From positions 372,001-436,000 of the forward strand of contig JAXMOE010000001.1 of the NCBI GenBank assembly GCA_034670025.1: 64,000 bases of DNA, read 5' to 3'. The stretch's first letter is position 1. Each line of letters opens with the position of its first letter. The notes under the pieces were generated by a model that saw only the letters and a program-made list of their open reading frames with translations, searched no databases and was not told where the DNA came from. Source of the stretch: PGYR01 sp034670025. Lineage in GTDB: Bacteria > Bacteroidota > Ignavibacteria > Kapaibacteriales > UBA2268. Shown here piece after piece: positions 43,249 through 51,823 of the stretch. A program made the translations under genes and the position numbers.

Positions 43249-46200
43249 ATGAATATTATTATTCAAAAATTTGAATGCTTAAGACCGTATTTTATTTTAC
43301 TCCTTTGTTCTTTACTTAGCACATCAACTATTATATCTAACGAATATAAATTAAAAAAAATTGATTCTTATCAAGGGCTATCACAAAATACAGTAAATGT
43401 AATATTTGAAGATAACTTCGGTTTAATTTGGGTAGGTACTAATAATGGTTTGAACAGGTTTGATGGAAATAGAATCTATAAATTTGAGAAAAGTAATGTA
43501 AAGGAAGTAAAAAGCTCAAAAATTACTGACATTAAGCAATCTGGGTCGAAAATATTAATCAGTATATATGGTGTTGGGATAGTTGAATATGATTATAAAA
43601 GCGATAGTTTTCAGAAATTAAATATTAGTTTTAATACAAATCAAAAATTAATTAATTCCATTTTTTGGGATAATATTAATTCAACTATTTGGGGAGCTAC
43701 GTCAGGTGGAGGAGTTTTTGCATACAATACGAAGACACATAGAATAAGGAGTTACTTTGATAGTGGTAATAATACCCTGGGCACTTCTGAAATAAACACA
43801 ATTGAGGTCATTGGTAATAATGTATATGTTGGAGGTGAAAATGGAAATATAATATCCATAAATAAAAGCGATTATACAATCAATGATTTAATATATAAGT
43901 CCACATCGAGCATATTAGGGCTGTCATCTATAGGGGAAAAGCTACTTGTTTCTTCAAGTGAACAAAATCTAAAATCAATCGATGTTCGTACTGAAGACAT
44001 TAAAACCTTTAACTTTTATTACAATAATAATACTGATTTTAAAACTGTTAGAAAAGTCACAATCAATGCAGATTCGATTCTAACTATACCAACTGTAAAT
44101 GGTGTATTGAGAGCAAAATATCACAATAATTCCATTGATATAATCAACCTATATAATAATGAAAATTCTAAATTTGGTTATAATATTTTCAATTATTCAT
44201 TAATAGATTCAAAGGGAAGCTTATGGTTAGGTTCTAATGAAGAAGGACTTTTTTACCAAAATAAGGTATTGTCAAAATTTAAAGTCTATAAATTCAATGA
44301 AATCGATAATATACCTTTCAAATCTGTAAGAGCAATAAATTCAAAAGATAATAACTTATGGGTAGGTGGATATGGTGGGTTAGTTATACTAGATTTAAAT
44401 TTCAATGTTCGCAAAGTAATTAGTAACCAAACAGACTACAAAAAAAATAGTAAACATAACTTTATTCCAACAGATAATATTCATAGTATTCTATTTGATA
44501 AAAATAATAGTAATATTGTATGGCTTGGTACAGAGGGCATTGGACTTTTTAGATACAATATCAATAATAATACCTACACTAATTTCCTAACTTTTAATCA
44601 AAACTCAAAACTCCATAGTTTAAACAATGTATTTGATATTGATTATCTTGATAACACATTAATTCTATCAACGTCGGAAGGACTGGTCTCCTTCGACACA
44701 GAAAATATAAATTTCACAAATATTGAATTGTTAAACAAGGTGATTCAGAAAGAAAGTCTAAAAATAAAGTCAACTTATATTGTTAACAATACGGCTTATA
44801 TTTCTATTTTGGGATCAACGCCCATTATTTTCAATTTTGAAACTGGTGAAGTAATTAAAGTTGTGAACTTGCTTCCTGAAAAAATGAAAGAGATAATTTA
44901 TAATACAAATCAAATAATGCCTTACAAAGATAATAGTCTAATAATTGCTACAAACACCGAAGGCGTTATAATTCATAACTTTGAAACAGATAAATCTGTA
45001 TTATATAATTATGAAAACGGATTGTTAAATAATACTATAAACCAAGTTCTCTTAGACAAAAATGATGATCTCTGGGTTTCTACTAATATAGGTTTGGCAA
45101 AAATTGATAAAGCTGGTGTTATATCTAATTTTAACAATAGAAAATATGAACTTAATAATGAATATAACACAGGAGCAAGTTATATTTACAATGACTCTAT
45201 ATTTATTTTTGGAGCTACTAATGGAATAACTACATTCAACCCTTCTGAATTTGTCAAATTTAATACAAACAGTGATTATTTGATAAGTAAGGGAATATTT
45301 AATTCTATAGTTAACGATTACATTTATAACATGATAAATAATGATACCATAGTTATAGATGACGATATATATGCAATGAGTTTTGATTTTATTGAGACAA
45401 ACACTTTGTTCGGTGATGAACCTAAGTTCAAATTTAGAATTAATAATACTGATTGGATAGATTTTGATGGTCAAATTCTTTTAGAAAATATTGAATTAAA
45501 AAATTTTAATGTAATTGAATTTTCAAAACACAACGAGGATAGCAAAAATACTCAATTCTTTTTAATCTATAACCCTAAACATAATCATACTTATTTATAT
45601 TACATTGTAATATTGTTTATAATTATAGTTCTAATTGTTTTATATAGAAAAAGGAAAATTAAATATAATTTAGAAACTACCGAAACAGTAGAAAATCTGA
45701 ATATTATTCCTCAAAAATTAAGTGTGGCTTTTGTTAAATTCAATAGAGACTTTAATATAATTGATGAAAATAATTCATTTATAGAAAATTTCAATTTTAA
45801 AAACTCAGACTCCCTTTACAAAATTTTCAGCCCAGAAGAACTTGACTCATTGTATGAGTATTTATTAGAAAATCCAGATGAAAGAATAATTAAGCAAAAA
45901 ATTAGTTTCAAGAGTGATCGACAAGTAAGCTTATTCATTATAAAATGTATTTCTGATAATGAATATAGAGCATTTGTTGAGTTAGAAACGAACACAATTG
46001 ATGATAGAAACTATAACTCAGAGATTGATAGAATATTTTCTGTATTTATTGATACAATTCTGGAACCATTGATTATTACCAATTGGAATGGTGATATAAT
46101 GTTTGCAAATAAAGAAGCTATGAAATTTTTAGAAATTACTAATGCAGATATACCAGAAGTTAATTTGCTGAAATATCTGAATTTGACTGGTGATCACAGT

Positions 46201-47481
46201 TTTTATAAAGCAATTTTGAGTACAAAGGAAGGACTATCGTTCAGGAGCGAAAGATTTGACTTAGAATTTAAGAACAAACAGTTTGTAATAGAAGGAAGTG
46301 GCAATAGCTTGAATTACTTAGGTAGAAATTTATTCATTATAATATTTAAGAATATAACACCTCAGATTAAAGTTATGAACCAATTAACAGAGTCAAAAAT
46401 AAATGCTGAAAGATTATCGGAACTAAAATCTTTATATATTTCAAACCTTTCACATGAATTAAAGACACCAATCAATGCAATTTCTGGTTTTACAGATTTG
46501 CTTTATAATAAAAAGACAAATGCTTCTAATTTAACTTACTTAGATACCATAAAATCAAATACTGAATTATTAATTCAATTGATAGATGACTTATTATTAT
46601 ATTCTAAAGCAGAAACAGGAAAGTTAATTATGAGACCTGTACCAACAAATATAAACAGTTTGATTTTGGAGTTGAAAAATCTATTTCAATTAGATTTTGA
46701 AAAACAGAATATAAAATTTGATTTTGAATTTCATAAATCAGGGATTGAACAATTATTAAACATAGATCAACTGAAATTAAAACAGGTGTTGATAAATATA
46801 GTAGGCAATTCTATTAAACACACTGAAAATGGGAATATTAATCTTTTAATTAAGCTTGAAAAGCAATCGGATGGCAAAGTAACGATGGATATGAAAATAA
46901 AAGATGATGGGGTAGGAATACCTAAAGATAAGTTAAATGAAATATTTACTGCATTTTCTCAAGTTGATGATGACAAAGACAAAGGAACTGGTTTGGGCTT
47001 GGCAATAACAAAAAAAATAATTGATTCAATGAATGGAGTTATAAAAGTTAATTCAACTCTAAATGAAGGGACAGAATTTCAAGTTACTATAAATAATATA
47101 AATCTAGTTATTCCTAAAAAGCACCCAAAAACAGATTCTAAGTTTAATGAAAAGATTTTAGATTCTATATTCCACAAGGACAATAATTTACACATTTACA
47201 AATCAGAGACCTTGATTAATACAAAATCGAAGCTTAATGGTAAATTGAAATCAATGCAGCAAGACATACAGACTAATTTTTTACTCAATGATATAAATCT
47301 ATTTGCAAAAGAGTTAGAAAGCTTAGGTGTTGAGACTAACATAGGGTTTATACTAAACTACGCTGAAGAGCTGAATAATGCCACAAAATCTATAGAAGTC
47401 GAAAAAATCAATACAATACTAGAAAATTTTCATAAATTAGAATTAACGGTTGACAAATTAATAGAAAAAAATAATGACTGA
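43249..47481 (+). CDS. sensor histidine kinase with extracellular two-component propeller
   Basis: About 1410 residues starting at the ATG at 43249, which gives a proper signal sequence (YFILLLCSLLSTSTIIS). A periplasmic two-component-regulator propeller covers roughly residues 35-640 with many L-W-(V/I)-G-T/S repeats (GLIWVGTNNGLNRF, NIVWLGTEGIGLFRYN), then a Y_Y_Y-like stretch, one TM helix at about 780-803, a PAS-like region, HisKA with H1069 in SNLSHELKTPINA, and HATPase_c with DDGVGIPKDKL and GTGLGLAI. A 125-residue helical tail follows. It has no receiver domain; the neighbouring gene (8-base overlap) starts with one. Confidence 0.9.
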   Translation: MNIIIQKFECLRPYFILLLCSLLSTSTIISNEYKLKKIDSYQGLSQNTVNVIFEDNFGLIWVGTNNGLNRFDGNRIYKFEKSNVKEVKSSKITDIKQSGSKILISIYGVGIVEYDYKSDSFQKLNISFNTNQKLINSIFWDNINSTIWGATSGGGVFAYNTKTHRIRSYFDSGNNTLGTSEINTIEVIGNNVYVGGENGNIISINKSDYTINDLIYKSTSSILGLSSIGEKLLVSSSEQNLKSIDVRTEDIKTFNFYYNNNTDFKTVRKVTINADSILTIPTVNGVLRAKYHNNSIDIINLYNNENSKFGYNIFNYSLIDSKGSLWLGSNEEGLFYQNKVLSKFKVYKFNEIDNIPFKSVRAINSKDNNLWVGGYGGLVILDLNFNVRKVISNQTDYKKNSKHNFIPTDNIHSILFDKNNSNIVWLGTEGIGLFRYNINNNTYTNFLTFNQNSKLHSLNNVFDIDYLDNTLILSTSEGLVSFDTENINFTNIELLNKVIQKESLKIKSTYIVNNTAYISILGSTPIIFNFETGEVIKVVNLLPEKMKEIIYNTNQIMPYKDNSLIIATNTEGVIIHNFETDKSVLYNYENGLLNNTINQVLLDKNDDLWVSTNIGLAKIDKAGVISNFNNRKYELNNEYNTGASYIYNDSIFIFGATNGITTFNPSEFVKFNTNSDYLISKGIFNSIVNDYIYNMINNDTIVIDDDIYAMSFDFIETNTLFGDEPKFKFRINNTDWIDFDGQILLENIELKNFNVIEFSKHNEDSKNTQFFLIYNPKHNHTYLYYIVILFIIIVLIVLYRKRKIKYNLETTETVENLNIIPQKLSVAFVKFNRDFNIIDENNSFIENFNFKNSDSLYKIFSPEELDSLYEYLLENPDERIIKQKISFKSDRQVSLFIIKCISDNEYRAFVELETNTIDDRNYNSEIDRIFSVFIDTILEPLIITNWNGDIMFANKEAMKFLEITNADIPEVNLLKYLNLTGDHSFYKAILSTKEGLSFRSERFDLEFKNKQFVIEGSGNSLNYLGRNLFIIIFKNITPQIKVMNQLTESKINAERLSELKSLYISNLSHELKTPINAISGFTDLLYNKKTNASNLTYLDTIKSNTELLIQLIDDLLLYSKAETGKLIMRPVPTNINSLILELKNLFQLDFEKQNIKFDFEFHKSGIEQLLNIDQLKLKQVLINIVGNSIKHTENGNINLLIKLEKQSDGKVTMDMKIKDDGVGIPKDKLNEIFTAFSQVDDDKDKGTGLGLAITKKIIDSMNGVIKVNSTLNEGTEFQVTINNINLVIPKKHPKTDSKFNEKILDSIFHKDNNLHIYKSETLINTKSKLNGKLKSMQQDIQTNFLLNDINLFAKELESLGVETNIGFILNYAEELNNATKSIEVEKINTILENFHKLELTVDKLIEKNND

Positions 47482-48568
47482 AAACAAAGGAAAAGTATTA
47501 ATTGTAGATGATAACCCCACTAATATTCAAGTGGTGGGAAATATTCTTACTGAAAATAACTTTGATATTGCCTTTGCACAGTCTGGTAAAAAAGCAATTG
47601 AACAAGCTTTGCATACTGATTATGATTTAATCCTTTTGGATGTAATGATGCCTGAATTTGATGGGTTTGAGGTTTGTGAAGTGTTAAAAAAAAATCCACA
47701 GACCAAAGATATTCCAATTGTATATCTTACTGCAAAATCAGATGTTGATTCTATCGTAATGGGGCTAAGGAATGGTGGTATTGACTACATAAGCAAACCA
47801 TTTATTAAGGAAGAACTTTTAGCCAGAGTAGAAAACCAGATTAAGTTGAAAAGAACACAACAAGAATTAGAATATTCTAACAGGTCAAAGGATAAATTCT
47901 TTTCTATCATTGCACACGATTTAAAATCTCCTATTAGTGCATTCAAAAATATAACCGATGTATTAGCCCGAGATTTTGATGAGTTTGATCTAGAAGACAT
48001 TAATGATTTTGTAAAAAAATTAAATGAGTCAGCTACAAATGTTTATAAATTACTCGAAGATTTGTTAGAATGGTCAAGAACACAAACTAACAAAATCGTG
48101 TTTGATCCAACTTTGATATTATTAAGTAAATTAGTTGACAACATTGTTGATTTATTAATTAATAACTTTAATAAAAAGGACATTGAAGTTGTGAACAAAA
48201 TTGATAAAGACATTAAAATTTATGCCGATTTGAATATGATAAATACAGTTCTAAGGAATCTGATATCAAATGCGGCTAAGTTTACACATATAGGTGGTAA
48301 AGTAGAGGTAGGTTGCTCGGATTATAATGATGAGATGTATGTTATTTGGGTTAAAGACGATGGGGTAGGATTGAAACCACAAGATGCTGAAAAGTTATTT
48401 CAGATTGGAGTTCACCATACAACTCAAGGTACCGAAGATGAAGTAGGGACAGGCTTGGGCTTGATACTTAGCAAAGAGTTCATTGATAAAAACAATGGAA
48501 AAATTTGGGTTGAAAGTGAATATGGTAAAGGTGCCACTTTCTTTTTTACAGCCCCAAAATTAAAATAA
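47474..48568 (+). CDS. response regulator-histidine kinase (REC-HisKA-HATPase)
   Basis: A 364-residue soluble protein: a receiver domain (1-125; LIVDDNPTN, acceptor aspartate in ILLDVMMPEFDG, lysine in ISKPF), HisKA with the histidine in FFSIIAHDLKSPIS, and HATPase_c with KDDGVGLKPQD and GTGLGLILSK. It has no DNA-binding output. With the upstream propeller kinase, which it overlaps by 8 bases, it may form a relay in which the first kinase phosphorylates this receiver. The final target is unknown. Confidence 0.9.
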   Translation: MTENKGKVLIVDDNPTNIQVVGNILTENNFDIAFAQSGKKAIEQALHTDYDLILLDVMMPEFDGFEVCEVLKKNPQTKDIPIVYLTAKSDVDSIVMGLRNGGIDYISKPFIKEELLARVENQIKLKRTQQELEYSNRSKDKFFSIIAHDLKSPISAFKNITDVLARDFDEFDLEDINDFVKKLNESATNVYKLLEDLLEWSRTQTNKIVFDPTLILLSKLVDNIVDLLINNFNKKDIEVVNKIDKDIKIYADLNMINTVLRNLISNAAKFTHIGGKVEVGCSDYNDEMYVIWVKDDGVGLKPQDAEKLFQIGVHHTTQGTEDEVGTGLGLILSKEFIDKNNGKIWVESEYGKGATFFFTAPKLK

Positions 48569-48577
48569 TTATAAACT

Positions 48578-48595
48578 TTTTACATCGTTGTAAAA
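48578..48595. promoter_or_regulatory. inverted repeat upstream of flavodoxin
   Basis: TTTTACA and TGTAAAA flank the spacer TCGT, forming an 18-base perfect inverted repeat seven bases upstream of a -7-like TAAATTTG (48602-48609). It could be an operator overlapping the -33 region of the flavodoxin promoter; it lacks a T-run and so is not a good terminator. Confidence 0.4.
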
Positions 48596-48645
48596 TATTA
48601 ATAAATTTGTAATCAAAATATTAACAAAAAATAAAAAATAAAATT

Positions 48646-49161
48646 ATGAAAATAGGTTTGGTTTACGGAACAAATACTGGTGTCACTGAGATAGTAGCAG
48701 AAAAGCTTGACGAAGTGCTAAGAGAAAACGGAATAGATGTTGAAATACACGATATAGCAAGTGTCGATTTTGATGTAATTAAAAATTACAAAACTCTTAT
48801 TATCGCAGTTCCTACTTGGAACGATGGTGACTTACAAGATGATTGGGATGAAGTATTTGACCAGTGGTGTGAATATAATTTTGATGGAATAAATGTTGCT
48901 TTTGTTGGTACTGGTGACCAAGAAGCTTATCATGAAAATTACTTAGATGCAATTGGTAAAATGGCTGTTCCAGTTCGTGAATCTGGTGGTAATGTCTTTG
49001 GTAGAACTTCTACGGATGGCTTTAACCACACTACTTCTGTTGGTGACGATGGAGATGGATATTTTTGTGGATTAGCTATTGATGAAGATAATGAACCAGA
49101 ATTAACAGATGAAAGAGTTGAAAACTGGGTAAAGCAAATTAAATCTGAATTAGGAATCTAA
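48646..49161 (+). CDS. flavodoxin
   Basis: A 171-residue long-chain flavodoxin that carries electrons using FMN. The phosphate loop is YGTNTGVTE (residues 8-16), the isoalloxazine-flanking WNDGDLQDDWDE and the 90s loop GTGDQEAYHENY are present, and a C-terminal WVKQIKSE closes the helix. It can replace ferredoxin under iron limitation. It is transcribed alone, flanked by a bidirectional terminator downstream and an inverted repeat upstream. Confidence 0.94.
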   Translation: MKIGLVYGTNTGVTEIVAEKLDEVLRENGIDVEIHDIASVDFDVIKNYKTLIIAVPTWNDGDLQDDWDEVFDQWCEYNFDGINVAFVGTGDQEAYHENYLDAIGKMAVPVRESGGNVFGRTSTDGFNHTTSVGDDGDGYFCGLAIDEDNEPELTDERVENWVKQIKSELGI

Positions 49162-49190
49162 CAAGATATATCTGTTGTTAAATATTTTTA

Positions 49191-49230
49191 AAAGGTCGTG
49201 GAATTAATTTAGCCCACGACCTTTTTTTAT
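49191..49230. terminator. bidirectional terminator between flavodoxin and nusB
   Basis: Eleven-base arms AAAGGTCGTGG (49191-49201) and CCACGACCTTT (49214-49224) with a 12-base loop; T-run to the right (49222-49229) and a T/A-rich run on the left. It overlaps the last codons of nusB and can end both transcripts. Confidence 0.85.
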
Positions 49231-49785
49231 AATTTTATTATCCGATTCTAATTTCTTTAAAATTGAATCCAATACACCATTGACGAACATCTTACTTCTA
49301 TCAGTGCTGTACTTTTTAGAAATTTCAATTGCCTCATTTATACTAACTTTAGGAGGTATTTCCTCAAAGTATAAAAGCTCACAAATTGCACTTTGTACAA
49401 GAAATCTGTCAATTTTGGCAATCCTATCTAATTCCCAATTTTGGGTGAATTCGTCCATTAATTCATTAAGGTATTCTTGCTTATTTATTACCATGTTTGC
49501 TAACAGGTTCCCAAACTCGACATCTTCATTTCTCCATTTCACAGGAATATCAGATTCCATTTCAAGAATTTCTTCGGGTCTAAAGAACTTTCCAGTTTCT
49601 CCAGTTTCTTCCTCTTCACCAAAGTTAAATTCCCTGTAGAAAATATGGTCAAACAATTCATTCAAATCAGATTCACAGCTATAATAAGCCATTATAATTT
49701 GAAGTACTTTTTCTCTGGCTAACCTTCTATTGCCTTTTATATTGCGCTTATCACTTAGTGGAAAGCTATCTTTTGATTCACTCAT
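49204..49785 (-). CDS. nusB: transcription antitermination factor NusB
   Basis: A 193-residue all-helical protein; it binds boxA RNA with S10 to keep rRNA transcription going. The conserved N-terminal RRLAREKVLQIIMAY and the C-terminal VSINEAIEISKKYSTDRSKMFVNGVLDSI segments are clear. It is longer than the E. coli protein because of a linker at about residues 50-90, common in Bacteroidota. It is transcribed alone and its 3' end holds the bidirectional terminator. Confidence 0.95.
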   Translation of the reverse strand: MSESKDSFPLSDKRNIKGNRRLAREKVLQIIMAYYSCESDLNELFDHIFYREFNFGEEEETGETGKFFRPEEILEMESDIPVKWRNEDVEFGNLLANMVINKQEYLNELMDEFTQNWELDRIAKIDRFLVQSAICELLYFEEIPPKVSINEAIEISKKYSTDRSKMFVNGVLDSILKKLESDNKIIKKGRGLN

Positions 49786-49935
49786 TAAGAACAGAAAATA
49801 AATTAATACATTGTTTTTTTACTGAATAGAACATAATATAAATAATATTAAATTGAAAGTAATATTGCTCTGTTATATGTGATATTTTATTTGATAATGA
49901 TTAAATTGGATTTTTAAACTTGTAAAGTATCCGAA

Positions 49936-50682
49936 TTGACTGACAACTTAGAAATACTGTTCCAAAAAATAACTCACGCGAGTAAAATTGTAATTCTAAC
50001 TGGTGCTGGTATGTCAGCAGAAAGTGGTCTTCAAACTTTCAGAGGGGCTAAAGGTTTTTGGTCTAAGCACAACCCAATGGAGTTAGCAAGCAAAGAAGGT
50101 TTTACGAAAGATCCAGAGTTAGTTTGGAAATGGTATCAAGAGAGGTACAACAATGTTGAACATAATAAACCTCACGAAGGACATTTTGCAATTACAGCAT
50201 TGCAGGAAATGCTACAAGAACTAACTGTAATTACTCAAAATGTAGATGGTTATCATCAACAATCTGGGACCAAAGACGTATTAGAATTACACGGTTCAAT
50301 AGTTAAATTTAAGTGCTTAGACTGTGATAGAAAGTATAATGAGGCGATAATTCCAGATGTATTAAATAATTGCAATCATTGTAATGGACTAATTAGACCT
50401 GATGTAGTTTGGTTTGGGGAACAATTGCCACATAATACACTTAAGGAAGCTGAAGAGAAGACGCTACAATGTGATTTGTTTATGTCTATTGGTACGTCGT
50501 CAGAAGTTTATCCTGCTGCTGGCCTCCCACTATTAGCTCAACAAAAAGGAGCGACAGTTGTGGAAATAAATCCTTACGAAACTGCTTTGAGTAATAAGGC
50601 AGACATAGTTATTAGGGGATTAGCAAAGGAAATATTGCCTACTGTATTAAGAAATGTAAAGAATAAAATCCAGAGAAATTAA
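49936..50682 (+). CDS. cobB: Sir2 family NAD-dependent protein deacylase
   Basis: A 248-residue sirtuin. The NAD motif GAGMSAESGLQTFRG is at about 23-37, the catalytic TQNVDGYHQQSG...LHGS region follows, and four cysteines in CLDC and CNHC form the zinc ribbon. It removes acetyl or succinyl groups from lysines. The start is TTG at 49936; an in-frame stop lies seven codons before it and the next methionine is already inside the NAD loop, so TTG is the only sensible start. acpS overlaps its stop by one base. Confidence 0.94.
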   Translation: MTDNLEILFQKITHASKIVILTGAGMSAESGLQTFRGAKGFWSKHNPMELASKEGFTKDPELVWKWYQERYNNVEHNKPHEGHFAITALQEMLQELTVITQNVDGYHQQSGTKDVLELHGSIVKFKCLDCDRKYNEAIIPDVLNNCNHCNGLIRPDVVWFGEQLPHNTLKEAEEKTLQCDLFMSIGTSSEVYPAAGLPLLAQQKGATVVEINPYETALSNKADIVIRGLAKEILPTVLRNVKNKIQRN

Positions 50683-51056
50683 TGGTAAAAGGAATTGGAA
50701 CTGATATCGTAGAGGTGCACAGAATAGAGAGTGCAATAGAAGAATTAGGTGATAGATTTAAAAATAAGATGTTCACTCAAAAAGAAATTGATTATTGTGA
50801 ACAATTCAAATTGAAAAAATATTCACATTACGCTGCAAGGTTTGCAGCCAAAGAAGCATTCGCAAAAGCTATTGGTACTGGCTTTGCTCGTGGTTTTAAG
50901 TTTAAAGAAGTCTCAGTTAATAATTTAGAATCTGGTAAACCCGTGATTGTGTTGGATGGTGAAATGAAAAAAAAATATGATTCTTTTAACATCAAGCTCT
51001 CACTTTCGCACACAGATGACAACGCTATAGCATATTTAATAATGGAAGAAAAATAA
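50682..51056 (+). CDS. acpS: holo-[acyl-carrier-protein] synthase
   Basis: A 124-residue enzyme that moves 4'-phosphopantetheine from CoA onto acyl carrier protein. Metal-binding residues are in GIGTDIVEVHRIE and the RFAAKEAFAKAIG motif; LSLSHTDD is at the C-terminus. Its ATG overlaps the cobB stop (TAATG) and rlmB begins right after its stop. Confidence 0.96.
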   Translation: MVKGIGTDIVEVHRIESAIEELGDRFKNKMFTQKEIDYCEQFKLKKYSHYAARFAAKEAFAKAIGTGFARGFKFKEVSVNNLESGKPVIVLDGEMKKKYDSFNIKLSLSHTDDNAIAYLIMEEK

Positions 51057-51806
51057 ATGAGTGAAAATTACATATATGGCAGAAATGCTGTAGTGCAAGC
51101 AATTGAATCAGATAAAGTAGAAAAAGTATTTATTGGTTTCGGCGCTCAAGGTGCGAGCTTAAATAGAATCTTTAAGATTGCTAAGGACAATAGGGTTCCT
51201 ATTTCCAAATGTGATAAAAGAAAGTTTAGAGAATTAGAGAAAAAAGCAAACGTAAAGAATAATGCTTCTCAAAATGTAATTGCATTAGCTAAACAAATAC
51301 AAACTGTTGGACTAATCGAGTTAATGGATAGTGCTTATAAACAATCTAAAAATCCCGTACTGGTTGCTTTAGATGAAATCACTGATCCACAAAATTTGGG
51401 AGCTATTGCCAGAACCGCAGAATGTGTTGGAGCATCAGGTATCATTATAACCGAACGAAATTCGTCACCTATAAATTCATTTGCAATAAAAGCTTCTGCT
51501 GGCGCACTAAATAAAATTCCTGTTGCAAGGGTAACTAACTTAGCAACTGAGTTAACCAACCTTAAAGAACATGGGTTTTGGGTTGTCGGTACAGATTTGG
51601 AAGCCACAACAGAATATACAGATAATATTTATGATTCACCTATAATAGTAGTAATTGGCTCAGAAGATAAAGGAATGAGACCAAGAGTCAGAAAAGTGTG
51701 CGACCACCTGGTAAAAATACCAATGGCTGGAAGTACCCAATCACTTAATGCTTCAGTTAGTACAGGTGTTATTCTATTTGAATTATTTAGACAGAGGAAC
51801 AAGTAA
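51057..51806 (+). CDS. rlmB: 23S rRNA 2'-O-methyltransferase RlmB (SpoU family)
   Basis: A 249-residue SpoU/TrmH-type methyltransferase, likely modifying G2251 of 23S rRNA. The N-terminal substrate-binding domain begins IYGRNAVVQAIES; the knotted SAM-binding fold has NLGAIARTAECVGASG, VVIGSEDKGM and MAGSTQSLNASVSTGV. It follows acpS with no gap. Its stop codon lies in a perfect palindrome that probably ends the cobB-acpS-rlmB transcript. Confidence 0.95.
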   Translation: MSENYIYGRNAVVQAIESDKVEKVFIGFGAQGASLNRIFKIAKDNRVPISKCDKRKFRELEKKANVKNNASQNVIALAKQIQTVGLIELMDSAYKQSKNPVLVALDEITDPQNLGAIARTAECVGASGIIITERNSSPINSFAIKASAGALNKIPVARVTNLATELTNLKEHGFWVVGTDLEATTEYTDNIYDSPIIVVIGSEDKGMRPRVRKVCDHLVKIPMAGSTQSLNASVSTGVILFELFRQRNK

Positions 51807-51823
51807 TTACTTGTTCCCTTTTT
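51796..51823 (+). terminator. terminator palindrome at the rlmB / ABC permease convergent stops
   Basis: A perfect 22-base palindrome (arms GGAACAAGTAA and its complement, 51796-51817) followed by CTTTTT. It contains both convergent stop codons: TAA of rlmB at 51804-51806 and the stop of the permease gene at 51807-51809. The T-run is only on the right, so it mainly ends rightward transcription. Confidence 0.8.

Noticed and set aside
49936..50682. Sirtuin as part of a Sir2-type defence system
   Set aside because: It is a compact CobB-type deacylase with a zinc ribbon, coupled to acpS and rlmB; no Argonaute, NLR or other defence gene is nearby.
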